NCBI RefSeq assembly: GCF_000964795.1
Contig: NZ_LANX01000001.1
Coordinates: forward strand, 682,001-746,000
Reading direction: 5' to 3'
Length of the DNA stretch: 64,000 nucleotides
Source: Candidatus Neoehrlichia procyonis str. RAC413
GTDB lineage: Bacteria > Pseudomonadota > Alphaproteobacteria > Rickettsiales > Anaplasmataceae
Shown here: positions 10,409-20,683 of the stretch, piece by piece
Layout: each line of letters opens with the position of its first letter
How positions within the stretch are numbered: the first letter of the stretch is position 1
Made by a program: the position numbers and the translations under genes
Notes under the pieces: generated by a model
The model's database searches: none
Told to the model about the DNA's origin: nothing
What the model saw: only the letters and a program-made list of their open reading frames with translations

Positions 10409-11773
10409 ATGTTAATTAAAAACAAGTCTATTTATAATGACAATGTGGTTACTAATAAAATTATCTACATGCCTTCTATAATGATAATGCGGTTACTAAT
10501 AAAATTATCTACATGCCTTATAACAGCATTTTGTATAATGTGCATTGTATTTCTAACATATGCTGCTGAAGTTGTTTCTAAAGTTCCTAACTATCCTTCT
10601 TATGAAAAAATAGTAAAGAATATCGATATACCACATATTGTCAAACCTAACATATATAAAGTATCCATCAATAGCGGAGATAACATGGTCAGTGTTTTAA
10701 AAAATGCTGGCATTTCTAATAAAGAAGTTAATCAGATTATTCACACTGTGCAAAAGGTTTACAATATAAATAAATTGAAAGTCAATGACCAAGTAACAAT
10801 TAAAAAAAACGGCTATAATCTTATAGATTACGTACTAATAAATACACAATATTCAATGCATAGTATAAAAATATATAGAAACAGTAAAGGGCTTTTTAGT
10901 ACCCAAATTATTGATAATATTAAAGCAAAAAGAATTGTGCGCGTTTCTGATATTATAAGATCATCTTTATTTACTTCTGCAATTGAGCAAGGTCTTTCAT
11001 ATGCTATAATTATGAATCTTATCAAATTATATAGCAATGGTATCGACCTACGTAAAGAAATAGTACCAGGTAGTAAATTTGATGTTTTATTTGAAAGATT
11101 TTTTGATGAAAATGGCCATCCCATTACAGATGGGAAGATATTATACGCCTCTTTGAAAACTAATAATAAAGACATTAGTCTATATAGGCATTTATTCAAA
11201 AATGGAACTGAAGGATACTTTGATAGTAAAGGAAATAGTATAAAAAAAATCATGCTTCAACACCCTATAGATAACAATGGAGCATTTTATATTTCATCTA
11301 AATTTGGAGTTAGAAAACACCCTATATATGGATATAGTAAATTTCATAAAGGTGTAGACTATGCTGCACCCATTGGCACTCCTATAAGGGCTGCAGGCGA
11401 TGGAGTTATAGAATTTGTAGGGATAAATGGCGGATATGGAAAATATATAAGAATACGCCATAATAGACTCTATTCTACAGCTTATGCTCATATTAATAAT
11501 GTACATATAGGAATAAGAAAAGGGTTGACAGTAAAGCAAGGACAAATCATAGCTTATGTAGGTAATACCGGATCATCTACAGGTCCTCATTTACACTATG
11601 AAGTGTTATATAAAGGAAAGCACATTGATCCACAAAAAGTACAAGAAACAAGAGAAATAGTCAAAATACCTAAAAATGAACTACCTTCATTCCAGCTAAC
11701 TATGAATAATATAAAACGTACATTAAAAAGTACACCATATGTTACAGAATTTGCTATGATAAAAAAACATTAG
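10409..11773 (+). CDS. M23 family metallopeptidase (LytM/DD-endopeptidase-like)
   Basis: This is a membrane-anchored or secreted zinc peptidase whose relatives cut peptidoglycan cross-bridges. A hydrophobic segment lies near residues 34-52. A LysM/OapA-like region, with INSGDNMVSVLKNAGIS around 88-104, precedes the M23 domain in the last third. Zinc and active-site motifs are present: KFHKGVDYAAPIGTPI at about 311-326 (HxxxD) and STGPHLHYEVLYKGKHIDP near 390-408 (HxH). At 454 aa it is full length. The first 37 codons contain a 43-bp direct duplication read in two frames, so the true start may be ATG 10481 or 10487 in the second copy rather than 10409. It stands alone. Confidence 0.9.
   Translation: MLIKNKSIYNDNVVTNKIIYMPSIMIMRLLIKLSTCLITAFCIMCIVFLTYAAEVVSKVPNYPSYEKIVKNIDIPHIVKPNIYKVSINSGDNMVSVLKNAGISNKEVNQIIHTVQKVYNINKLKVNDQVTIKKNGYNLIDYVLINTQYSMHSIKIYRNSKGLFSTQIIDNIKAKRIVRVSDIIRSSLFTSAIEQGLSYAIIMNLIKLYSNGIDLRKEIVPGSKFDVLFERFFDENGHPITDGKILYASLKTNNKDISLYRHLFKNGTEGYFDSKGNSIKKIMLQHPIDNNGAFYISSKFGVRKHPIYGYSKFHKGVDYAAPIGTPIRAAGDGVIEFVGINGGYGKYIRIRHNRLYSTAYAHINNVHIGIRKGLTVKQGQIIAYVGNTGSSTGPHLHYEVLYKGKHIDPQKVQETREIVKIPKNELPSFQLTMNNIKRTLKSTPYVTEFAMIKKH
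10433..10519 (+). repeat. 43-bp imperfect tandem duplication across the M23 gene start
   Basis: Copy 1 is 10433-10475 and copy 2 is 10477-10519, differing at two positions (CAATGTGG against TAATGCGG). The spacing of 44 is not a multiple of three, so the two copies are read in different frames. In the frame used by copy 2, copy 1 begins with an ATG but meets a stop at its end. Confidence 0.95.
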
Positions 11774-12333
11774 TATATAACCATACTAATTATACATATC
11801 ATAAACTACTATCTTATTTACTTATAACATTTAGTTAATTAAACATAATAAAAATTAAAGATCACAACGATATATTTTACAAAATTTGCTTTGATTAAAC
11901 ATTATTAAACTTTATTTGTATAACATAATAGTGTCATGATACTTATGTAATTTCCTATGAATAAGTTGTATTGTTGCTAAGTTATGTAAACAATGTATTG
12001 TATTATTCACTAATATTTACCAAATATATTACTTGCACTTTGATAGCATGTTGATAATATAAAAAATTAAATGGTAATGACTTTATATAGCATTAGTATA
12101 CCATTACTTAACATAAATTTTTACATTAACATGCATTATATCTTATTAAAGAGTTTTATAAAATTTCTATTATGCTATAATGTTTATTATATTTGCAAAT
12201 TGGTTTTTAATTTTCACTTAACTTACAAATATAAGTGTTACTTGTTTTGTAGGTACTGTGTGTAAATATATGGTATATTTAAATTATAAAAACCTAAAGT
12301 AACTTTAGGGTACTTTGTTTGCTGTGTTAATGA
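11774..12333. other. Intergenic region between M23 gene and NMO-like gene
   Basis: AT-rich. A 64-codon frame (12071-12265) is rich in Tyr, Leu and Phe and looks like translated AT-rich noise. The one notable element is the perfect inverted repeat at 12293-12309, listed separately. Confidence 0.5.
12293..12309 (+). promoter_or_regulatory. Perfect inverted repeat upstream of NMO-like gene
   Basis: CCTAAAG, a three-base spacer TAA, then CTTTAGG form a perfect seven-base palindrome 24 bases before the ATG. It could be an operator or an mRNA leader hairpin. No T-run follows directly, so it does not look like a terminator. Confidence 0.4.
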
Positions 12334-13749
12334 ATGGGGTTTTTTTTGCATAAAAAGATTAAAAAAGTTTGTATTTCTGGTAAAGATGTATGGCCTATTA
12401 TAGAAGGCGGGAAAGGCATTGGTATAAGCAATGGTAAAACATCAGGTGCTTTTGCTGCCGCTGGAGCTGTAGGTACATTTTCTGGAGCAAACGCTAAATT
12501 AATGGATGATAATGGAGAATATGTTCCTTTAGTTTATCGTGGAAAAACAAGACGGGAACGCCATGATGAGCTTATTGAGTATAGTATTAAAGGAGCAATT
12601 AGTCAAGCTCGTATGGCTCATAACATATCAAATGGGCGCGGAAGAATACACATGAATGTGTTATGGGAAATGGGAGGAATTCATAGAGTTTTACACGGAG
12701 TACTTGAAGGAGCAAAAGGATTAATCCATGGTATCACTTGTGGAGCTGGTATGCCATATAAACTAGCAGAAATAGCATCACAATATCAAGTGTATTACTA
12801 CCCTATTGTATCTTCCATGCGTGCATTTAAGATTTTATGGACACGCGCATATAAAAAAATCTCTAAGGAGTGGTTAGGTGGTGTAGTATATGAAGATCCA
12901 TGGCTAGCAGGAGGGCATAATGGATTAAGTAATAGCGAATCCCCTAATGAACCTCAAGAACCATTTGATAGGGTAGCAGAAATTCGGTCATTTATGAATG
13001 AGGTTGGACTTTCTAGTACAATTTTAGTTATGGCAGGAGGAGTGTGGCATCTTAAAGATTGGGAATTATGGTTGGATAACGATCTTATAGGGCCAATAGC
13101 TTTTCAGTTTGGTACTAGACCTCTGGTTACTCAAGAAAGCCCTATTTCTTTACTATGGAAAAAAAAGCTATTAACGCTTAAAAAAGGAGATGTTTTTTTA
13201 AATAGATTTAGTCCTACAGGATTTTATTCATCTGCTGTAAAAAATGAGTTTATAAATGAGCTACAAGAACGCAATGAGCGCCAAATTTCTTTTAAAGATG
13301 AACCTAATGAAGAATTTTGTGTAGACATTGTTTTCGGTAATAGGGGTAAAAAAATATATATAAAACCTTGTGATAAATCATTACTTGATAATTGGGTAAT
13401 ACAGGGGTACACAGAAATGTTAAAAACACCCGATGAAACATTAATATTTGTTACAAAAGAGAAATCACGAGAAATCAGAGAAGATCAAATTAACTGTATG
13501 GGATGTTTAAGTCACTGTAAGTTTAGTAATTGGAAAGATTATGGAACCTATAACACAGGCAATAAACCAGATTCTCGTAGTTTTTGCATTCAAAAAACCT
13601 TGCAAAACATCATTAACGGAAACAATCATGAACATGAATTAATGTTTTCTGGACATAATGCTTATAAATTTAGTAGTGACTCGTTTTATGAAGGTGGAAA
13701 TATTCCTACTATTAAAGAGCTTGTAAATAGAATTTTAACAGGCTATTAG
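12334..13749 (+). CDS. Nitronate monooxygenase-like flavoprotein (2-nitropropane dioxygenase family)
   Basis: A 471-aa TIM-barrel FMN-dependent enzyme by family resemblance. Visible features are the N-terminal barrel entry DVWPIIEGGKGIGISNGKTSGAFAAAGAVGTFSGAN, the GLIHGITCGAGMPYKLAEIA segment near residues 129-148, and GGVVYEDPWLAGGHNGL around 182-198, which carries the AGGHxG motif typical of NMO-type enzymes. A later CMGCLSHCKF motif near 389-398 suggests a metal- or cysteine-rich C-terminal part found in the longer alphaproteobacterial members. The physiological substrate is unknown. An eight-T run lies within codons 3-6, a possible slippage site. Confidence 0.82.
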   Translation: MGFFLHKKIKKVCISGKDVWPIIEGGKGIGISNGKTSGAFAAAGAVGTFSGANAKLMDDNGEYVPLVYRGKTRRERHDELIEYSIKGAISQARMAHNISNGRGRIHMNVLWEMGGIHRVLHGVLEGAKGLIHGITCGAGMPYKLAEIASQYQVYYYPIVSSMRAFKILWTRAYKKISKEWLGGVVYEDPWLAGGHNGLSNSESPNEPQEPFDRVAEIRSFMNEVGLSSTILVMAGGVWHLKDWELWLDNDLIGPIAFQFGTRPLVTQESPISLLWKKKLLTLKKGDVFLNRFSPTGFYSSAVKNEFINELQERNERQISFKDEPNEEFCVDIVFGNRGKKIYIKPCDKSLLDNWVIQGYTEMLKTPDETLIFVTKEKSREIREDQINCMGCLSHCKFSNWKDYGTYNTGNKPDSRSFCIQKTLQNIINGNNHEHELMFSGHNAYKFSSDSFYEGGNIPTIKELVNRILTGY

Positions 13750-14405
13750 CCACTTATTTCACCTCATATACAACTTAAAAATGAAGAATATATCATACAC
13801 TATTACAATAGTACGCCACTATGGCTTGCCATACATTAAATTTGTTATGAGTAACAAAAAATTATTAAATAGAATACTTTAACAAATGCAGGTTAATGCT
13901 TTGACAAAAGTAAAATACAATAAGGTAGCAACAATAAGTGGTAATTATAAAGCAGGATTTCTCCCGTAATTCTCTTCATGGCAAAGTCATGATTGTAATA
14001 CTAAAGATATTATTACCTAATAAATAGTATTAACTATGTACATTATAAAATAAATGACGCTTTTATTTAAGTTCAATTATTACCAAAAAAGCCAAGCTGC
14101 ATATTAATCAATAAATCAATATACTAAGTGTTAAAATAGCATTTAATATTAATAGCTTACAAATTTTTAAAAACAATGTTAATAACGTAAATATTTTACG
14201 TAAATTATACAAATTTATAAATATATAAATATATTACAATCATTTATCAAAACTAATAAGTATATTTATGATATACAATAATATAACTATATATTGTAAG
14301 AAAGTACCAATCCCAGACAAATTTACTCTATACAAGCAACTCTATAGCAGGATATTCATATATCATGTAAATAATATAAAAAATATACATAATACTATTC
14401 AAGAA
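13750..14405. other. Intergenic region between convergent NMO-like gene and ribE
   Basis: About 655 AT-rich bases with no recognisable gene, RNA or hairpin terminator. Confidence 0.5.
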
Positions 14406-15011
14406 TTATGCTTTATAATTCTTCTGTAATTGTATTATGTATTTTGCTATAATGTCTGTTTCTATGTTAACTATATCGTTAGTTTTTACATACTGAAAAA
14501 TGGTGTTATGCCACGTATAAGGAATTATATTTACTTTAAAAGTTGTATTACTTACATCATTAACAGTAAGAGATACACCGTTTACTGCCACAGATCCTTT
14601 CTTTATAATATATTTCAATAATGATAAGGTAGTACTTATTTCTATAATGTTAGATTGACCAGCTGATGTAATAGATGTAATTTTTCCAGTACCATCTATA
14701 TGACCCTGTACAAAATGCCCATCAATATGGTCATTCAATTTCAACGCTGCTTCTAGATTTATTCGATATCCTTCATACCAATTACCAATATTTGTACAAG
14801 TTAAAGTTTCTTGTGAAGCAGTAACACTAAAATAATCATTTCCAAGTTCTGCTATGGTTAGACATATTCCTGAACATGAAATTGATCCTCCAAGCATAAG
14901 GCCTTGTAAAAAATCGTTATTTTCCGGACTAATACATATTGCTATATCAGAATTTGGATATATATTAATCTGCGTAACTGTTGCAAGATGGGTAATAATT
15001 CCTTTAAACAT
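14406..15011 (-). CDS. ribE: Riboflavin synthase, alpha subunit
   Basis: It dismutates two 6,7-dimethyl-8-ribityllumazine molecules to riboflavin, the last step of the pathway. The two internally repeated lumazine-binding barrels are visible. Repeat 1 starts at MFKGIITHLATV and contains GSISCSGICLTIAELG; repeat 2, from about residue 98 (HFVQGHIDGTGKI), contains the matching GSVAVNGVSLTVNDV. Length of 201 aa is normal. The ATG at 15011 gives the canonical N-terminus. The upstream flank begins a tandem repeat only two bases before the start codon, so the promoter must lie within repeated DNA. Confidence 0.95.
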   Translation of the reverse strand: MFKGIITHLATVTQINIYPNSDIAICISPENNDFLQGLMLGGSISCSGICLTIAELGNDYFSVTASQETLTCTNIGNWYEGYRINLEAALKLNDHIDGHFVQGHIDGTGKITSITSAGQSNIIEISTTLSLLKYIIKKGSVAVNGVSLTVNDVSNTTFKVNIIPYTWHNTIFQYVKTNDIVNIETDIIAKYIIQLQKNYKA

Positions 15012-15012
15012 A

Positions 15013-15543
15013 ATTTATGTTTTAATGTATTTATTAATTCATTATAAATATTACTAAAAATTTATAAATAAATTTCATCATTTATTACATTTAGATATAA
15101 GGCTATGCTTATTTATTACCACATAGTTAAGTTTTGCAAAATTATTTATTAGCACTAAGATACTTATTCAGCAATATAGATTTATGCCTCAATGTACTTA
15201 TCAATTCATTATAAATATTACTAAAAATTTATAACCCCATCATTGATTGAATTACAAGTGTTAGGATTTTCAAATATAAGGCTACACTTATTTATTACCA
15301 TACAGTTAAATTTTACAAAAATTATTTATTAGCCACTAAAGTACTTATTCAGTAATATAGATTTATGCCTCAATGTACTTATCAATTCATTACAAATATT
15401 ACTAAAAATTTATAACTCCATCATTGATTGTATTACAAGTGTTAGGATTTTCAAATATAAGGCTACACTTATTTATTACCATACAGTTAAATTTTGCAAA
15501 AATTATTTATTAGCCACTAAAGTACTTATTCAATAATATAGAC
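15013..15543. repeat. Three-copy intergenic tandem repeat, unit about 180 bp
   Basis: Three head-to-tail copies begin near 15013, 15180 and 15361. Copies 2 and 3 are 181 bases apart and nearly identical, sharing CCTCAATGTACTTATCAATT and GTGTTAGGATTTTCAAATAT. Copy 1 is more diverged and about 14 bases shorter. The array ends abruptly at about 15543. It lies directly upstream of ribE. Confidence 0.93.
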
Positions 15544-16025
15544 GCAATATTATGTTATTAATAAATACATATGTATTAAGTTACATTGTAAATGTTAGAT
15601 ACTAAAAACTATATTTTTTATTAATAACTTAAATTTATAATTATTTATCTTTTTAGAGACTAAAATTTCGCATGTCAAAATATTCATGACTCTATAAACA
15701 ATACATAAGACATATAATTAATTTGAACACAAATAATAAAATATTCGTTATACATGATTAATTAAACATAATAACGTAAGTGTTTTACTGGTTGTACATA
15801 AAGTACATATCTATAAACGTTGCTTATAAAAGCTTTACATAACACTAATTTTTTACGATATATCAGTAAGTTGATCGCCAAGCTTTAGTATGGTAGTAAA
15901 GAATATGACATTATTCGACAGTCCTGTGAGAAGATCAGTTAAACTTATAGTTTTTTATAACTACATAATCATTTGTTGAGCAAATTAGCTACATACATAT
16001 TTAAATTGTACACAGCCTAATTATA
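15544..16025. other. Intergenic region between tandem repeat and mfd
   Basis: AT-rich sequence with no supported gene. It lies downstream of mfd (minus strand); no convincing terminator hairpin is seen. Confidence 0.5.
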
Positions 16026-19000
16026 TTACTCAAACGTATTCATTCGTATAAGATATGGTATTAAATGTTCTACAGGATTAAAAACCTTGTCAGCAATTGT
16101 TATAAGAATGCCATTACTTTGTATTTTAAAGATTGAAGGATTACTCATTAAATAACTTAGTAATTTTTCCGAAAATATATTACTTTTATAAATATACAAT
16201 ATGATAAAGTTCTTCATTTGTTCAATTTTACACACACCAATACTAGCACACAACTGTTTTATGTATATAATATTTAATAAATTTACCACTCCCAATGGCA
16301 ATTTTCCAAATCTATTAAATAGTTCTATAGAGTACATATCTATTTCTTCTTTTGTTTTTAAACTGCCAATATTTTTGTATATTCTTATACGTAAATTTAA
16401 ATCACTAACATATGACTCTGGAATTACAACATTTACATTAACATTAATAGTAATATTGTCATCAGGTAGTGCAATCATATTATTTTGATAAACGCTTATT
16501 TCCTCTTTTAACATTTTCTGATACAATTCTATTCCAACTTCTTTTATGTTACCTGATTGCTCTTCTCCTATTAGATTTCCAAATCCTCTAATATCCATAT
16601 CTTGCAGTGATAATGAAAATCCTGAACCAATGCTATTAAGAGATTTTATAATTTCTAACCTTTTTATGCTAGATGTGTTTTTAAGTTCCCTGTTTAAAAT
16701 CACAAAATATGCGTATCCTTTTATATTACTGCGCCCTACTCTGCCTTTTAACTGATATAACTGCGCAAGTCCAAACATATTAGCATTATGTATTATTATT
16801 GTATTAGCATAAGGAATATCAATACCACACTCTATAATAGATGTGGTCAGTAAAATCGTGAATTTACCGTCAAAAAAATTGTTCATAATTTTATCAAGAT
16901 TACCTGGAGAAATATTGCCATGAGCTATGTTTATCTTTATATTTGGAACTAGTTGCGTTAATTTTTCATATATATCATCTATATCTGAAATGAAAGGACA
17001 CACATAAAATACTCTACCACCTCTTTTATATTCGTTGACAATCGCTTCTTTGATAAGATCATAGTTATCATAAATTATAAAAATATCCACAGGAATTCTG
17101 TTAACAGGGGGAGTTCTTATAATGCTTAGGTTTTTTACTCCAGACAATGACATATGTAGTGTCCTTGGGATAGGAGTTGCAGATAAAGAAAGAACATGTA
17201 TGCCAACCTTAAATTTCTTTAGGGCTTCTTTTTGTTGAACTCCAAAATGATGTTCTTCATCTATAATTAGTAGATTCAAGTTAAAAAACTTTACATTTTT
17301 AGATAATAGTGCATGAGTACCAATTATAATATTGATATTTCCCTGCAACAACTCCTCTTGTACTTTTTGTCGCGCATGCCCACCTAGTACCCTTGAGAAT
17401 TGCCGTACTTTTATGTACTTAAACCTTTTAAATCTCTCTTGAAAAGACATAAAATGCTGTCTACACAATAAAGTAGTGGGTACAATAATTGCTACCTGAT
17501 TTGTAGAATTTTCATTAGCAACTAAAAATGCTGCACGTAACGCAATTTCTGTTTTTCCAAAACCAACATCTCCACAAACAAGCCTATTCATAGGTATTCC
17601 TTTTGCTAAATCATTTTCAACATCCCTAATAGCTTGAATCTGATCTTCAGTTTCAATGTGTGGAAAATCTGCACAAAAATCTAAATATTGTTGATTTGTA
17701 TAAAAGGATTTTCCTGGCGTTAATAATCTCATAGCTTCTATCTGTAATAAGTCCTTAGCTATATCCTTTATACGATTCTTTAGCTTTGCTTTACGTTCTT
17801 GCCATGCAGTACTACCTAATCTGTCTAATGTAACATTATGATTAGTTCCATATTTAGCAATAAGATTAATGTTTTCTACAGGAATAAACAGTTTGTCATT
17901 ATTGTAATACGTAATTTTTAAAAAATCATGATAATTATCAATAACTTTAATAGTTTCAAGATCAGCAAATTGTCCAACACCATATTCCTTATGTACAACT
18001 ATATCTCCTATATTAAATTCAATTTCTTCACTAACAATATTTGAAGATTTACATTTACTAGTAAATAATAGTTGCTTGTTGATTAAATCATGCTCCGTGA
18101 TAACTATCATTGATTGCGTAATAAAGCTATTTTTTATTGGAAGAATTGTAACATTATAAGGATGTACAATATCATGATATTTTTCTACTCGTAAAAGGTT
18201 AATGTTTAGTTCTTTAAACCGATTTGTAATATATTCTAATGATCCTGCAGAGTAACATGTTATTATAAATAAATGATTCTCCATATCATGTAAGTATTTT
18301 GTTACAGACTGAAAAACATTAATACGCTTTTCTTTAGATAATAACTGAAAATTTGGAGAAAATGTTATTTTTATCGGTAAATTTCTAAAATTTAAATAGG
18401 TATTTTTAATATTTATATTGACAATATCAAGCTGACAAAATATTACCTTTTTATGTCGCTGAGTTAAGTATTTATATTCTTGCAAATCCAAATATAGTTC
18501 TCTAGGATTCAGTTGTTTTAGTTGACTATCTGCATTCATGTAATTTTCTTGAATGTTGTTAGTATATTTTTCAATGTTGCTAAATAGTGCATCATTAAAT
18601 ATTAAAGTGGCGTCCATTGTATAATCAAAAAGTGTTTCTAGCTTATCTTGATAAAACAGTGGTAACCAGTGCTCTTCACCTATATATTTTTGCTCTATAT
18701 TAATTGCATTGCACAATGTTGTTTTATTATCACAAAATCTTTGCGCATAAGTATCATTAAAGTTATCAATGTTACACGAAGTTTTTATAATCTCAGAAGC
18801 TGGATAAATTAATATAATTTTTAAGAATTCTTGTGTTGTAATTTGTGTATTTGGATCAAATGTTCTAATTGACTCTATAACCTCGTCATTAAAATCTATT
18901 CTAATAGGAAGGTTACTTGTTAAAGGAAAAATATCAATAATATTACTACGCACAGAAAAATATCCTATTTCTCGTGTTATGTTTGATTGATTATACCCAT

Positions 19001-19451
19001 GTTCAATTAGGTATTGCACTATACTACTCATTGTAATAGTTTCATTAGTACTTATTCGTAATATTGAGTTAAGGATAATTGCTCGAGGTAAAACTTTTTG
19101 GGATATTGCTTTTAGTGTTGTAATAACAATATATGGATTCTTATCGACAATGATACTATACAAGCTTTGTATTCTTTGCGCCATTACAAAGTTACTAGGA
19201 GAAGTTTTTTTATATGGAATGAAATCCCATGATGGGAATTTAACAATATTTAAATGCGGTATATAAAACTGTAATATTGTAGATAAATTATGCAATAATG
19301 CTTCATCATCCATTATATAAACAGCAGATTTAAAGATATCTTGTTTATACAACTCTACAATAAATGCATGTTCCAGTTCTTTCGAAACATTAGTAACAAT
19401 ACTTGTATGACATACTTGTGACACATGAGCAGCATTGCTTGTAGATTTCAT
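16026..19451 (-). CDS. mfd: Transcription-repair coupling factor
   Basis: Mfd removes RNA polymerase stalled at DNA lesions and recruits UvrA. At 1141 aa it is full length (E. coli 1148). The N-terminal UvrB-like module contains FPSWDFIPYKKTSPS near residues 78-92. The RNA-polymerase interaction domain follows with FNIGDIVVHKEYGVGQF at about 476-492. The translocase has Walker A GDVGFGKTEIALRAA near 625-639, Walker B DEEHHFG near 730, and SATPIPRTLHMSL and QLKGRVGRS motifs. The C-terminal domain D7 follows. It stands alone, with long gaps on both sides. Confidence 0.97.
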   Translation of the reverse strand: MKSTSNAAHVSQVCHTSIVTNVSKELEHAFIVELYKQDIFKSAVYIMDDEALLHNLSTILQFYIPHLNIVKFPSWDFIPYKKTSPSNFVMAQRIQSLYSIIVDKNPYIVITTLKAISQKVLPRAIILNSILRISTNETITMSSIVQYLIEHGYNQSNITREIGYFSVRSNIIDIFPLTSNLPIRIDFNDEVIESIRTFDPNTQITTQEFLKIILIYPASEIIKTSCNIDNFNDTYAQRFCDNKTTLCNAINIEQKYIGEEHWLPLFYQDKLETLFDYTMDATLIFNDALFSNIEKYTNNIQENYMNADSQLKQLNPRELYLDLQEYKYLTQRHKKVIFCQLDIVNINIKNTYLNFRNLPIKITFSPNFQLLSKEKRINVFQSVTKYLHDMENHLFIITCYSAGSLEYITNRFKELNINLLRVEKYHDIVHPYNVTILPIKNSFITQSMIVITEHDLINKQLLFTSKCKSSNIVSEEIEFNIGDIVVHKEYGVGQFADLETIKVIDNYHDFLKITYYNNDKLFIPVENINLIAKYGTNHNVTLDRLGSTAWQERKAKLKNRIKDIAKDLLQIEAMRLLTPGKSFYTNQQYLDFCADFPHIETEDQIQAIRDVENDLAKGIPMNRLVCGDVGFGKTEIALRAAFLVANENSTNQVAIIVPTTLLCRQHFMSFQERFKRFKYIKVRQFSRVLGGHARQKVQEELLQGNINIIIGTHALLSKNVKFFNLNLLIIDEEHHFGVQQKEALKKFKVGIHVLSLSATPIPRTLHMSLSGVKNLSIIRTPPVNRIPVDIFIIYDNYDLIKEAIVNEYKRGGRVFYVCPFISDIDDIYEKLTQLVPNIKINIAHGNISPGNLDKIMNNFFDGKFTILLTTSIIECGIDIPYANTIIIHNANMFGLAQLYQLKGRVGRSNIKGYAYFVILNRELKNTSSIKRLEIIKSLNSIGSGFSLSLQDMDIRGFGNLIGEEQSGNIKEVGIELYQKMLKEEISVYQNNMIALPDDNITINVNVNVVIPESYVSDLNLRIRIYKNIGSLKTKEEIDMYSIELFNRFGKLPLGVVNLLNIIYIKQLCASIGVCKIEQMKNFIILYIYKSNIFSEKLLSYLMSNPSIFKIQSNGILITIADKVFNPVEHLIPYLIRMNTFE

Positions 19452-20683
19452 ACAATGTTATTTTATAAGTAAAAAATGATAATTATACCATAATTTATTT
19501 ATAAAACATATTATGTGATTAATCCATAGTAAAAAAGACATAATAATTTTACGTTATGTAACGTAATATGCTTTACTACATCTAACAAGATAAACAATTT
19601 TAACATATCTGATAACGAATACAATCACCTATTATGCCTATAACTAAATATAAAAAAAAACATTATTAAATAGTATTTTATGGTTATATTAATATGCACC
19701 TTGCAATGAGCTTTTAACCATCTACATTGTATGTTACACCCTATAATTTTGTAATTAATTATTAACACAGTTTCATTATTGTGATCAGGTAAATTATACA
19801 TGTAAAACTTAACTCTTAATCAAAAAATAAATCATATACTTAAATAATAAAGGTCTACTATAATTAAGTGTTACTAAATATCATATATACTAGTATTAAC
19901 TGTCACTGTTAGCATATTAGTAGTAATAAGGTTACTACTTTTCATTAGCTATTTATAAGCATCAAAAAATGACAATAAATTCTTGTAGCTAAGATAGGAA
20001 AAAGCACACCTATAGCAGACCACTAATGCATTTTAACAATAATAAAAACAGTTATACTAAATAAAGTAGCTAAAAATCTGCCACTTCAATGCTATTCTTT
20101 TTGAAGAAGAAGAGGTACTATTAGATATTTTAGTACTTACCATTGTATAGAATATGAAGACTTACATAAAGAGACGATAATAACTAAAGATAAAGTCCAT
20201 CACTAAGCTTACGTTTTACATAATATATTAATAAAAGAACGGAGCATTATACTGTATAATACTAGCAAGACAAATTCACATAGTTAACAAAGCATGCTTA
20301 TTAATAGTAACTATAAACAAAACACCTATGCTACCTCTGAATAGCATTGTTAATTTTTTCCTACTAAGAAGTATATAGCCTTATTCCAATGTATAATGTA
20401 TAGATAAACTAACTTTTAAAATACTTTATTTAATGCATTTCGTACTAAATGCACCCAAATACTATAATTACAATCAATATGATAATCCCCCCCCCCCTCA
20501 TGGGTAATAGTAAGAACTAGTAATGATTGAAGAAATTATATTAATAATACAGTATGTTAAAATCAAGCGCGATTAAGCATCATGAGCATCGTCACTAAAA
20601 TATCATATATCTACTTGTTACTACTAATACCTGCATTTGAATAATAGCCAACATTAATTAGAGTTTTAACAAATATCAAAAAA
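19452..20683. other. Intergenic region upstream of mfd, includes a poly-C run
   Basis: AT-rich sequence with no intact gene. It contains the poly-C run at 20487-20497. Short coding-like stretches near 20095-20160 are too brief to interpret. Confidence 0.45.
20487..20497 (+). repeat. Poly-C homopolymer run (11 C)
   Basis: Eleven consecutive C residues in otherwise roughly 25% GC intergenic DNA, between mfd(-) and the orphan ORF at 21330(+). It is one of four such runs in the window, all reading C on the given strand. Confidence 0.95.

Noticed and set aside
10828..11545. Two minus-strand frames of 141 and 83 codons inside the M23 gene
   Set aside because: They are antisense shadows of a well-supported gene with catalytic motifs on the plus strand.
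12071..12265. 64-codon frame upstream of the NMO-like gene
   Set aside because: Tyr/Leu/Phe/Ile-rich with no motif, typical of chance frames in AT-rich DNA; no Shine-Dalgarno seen.
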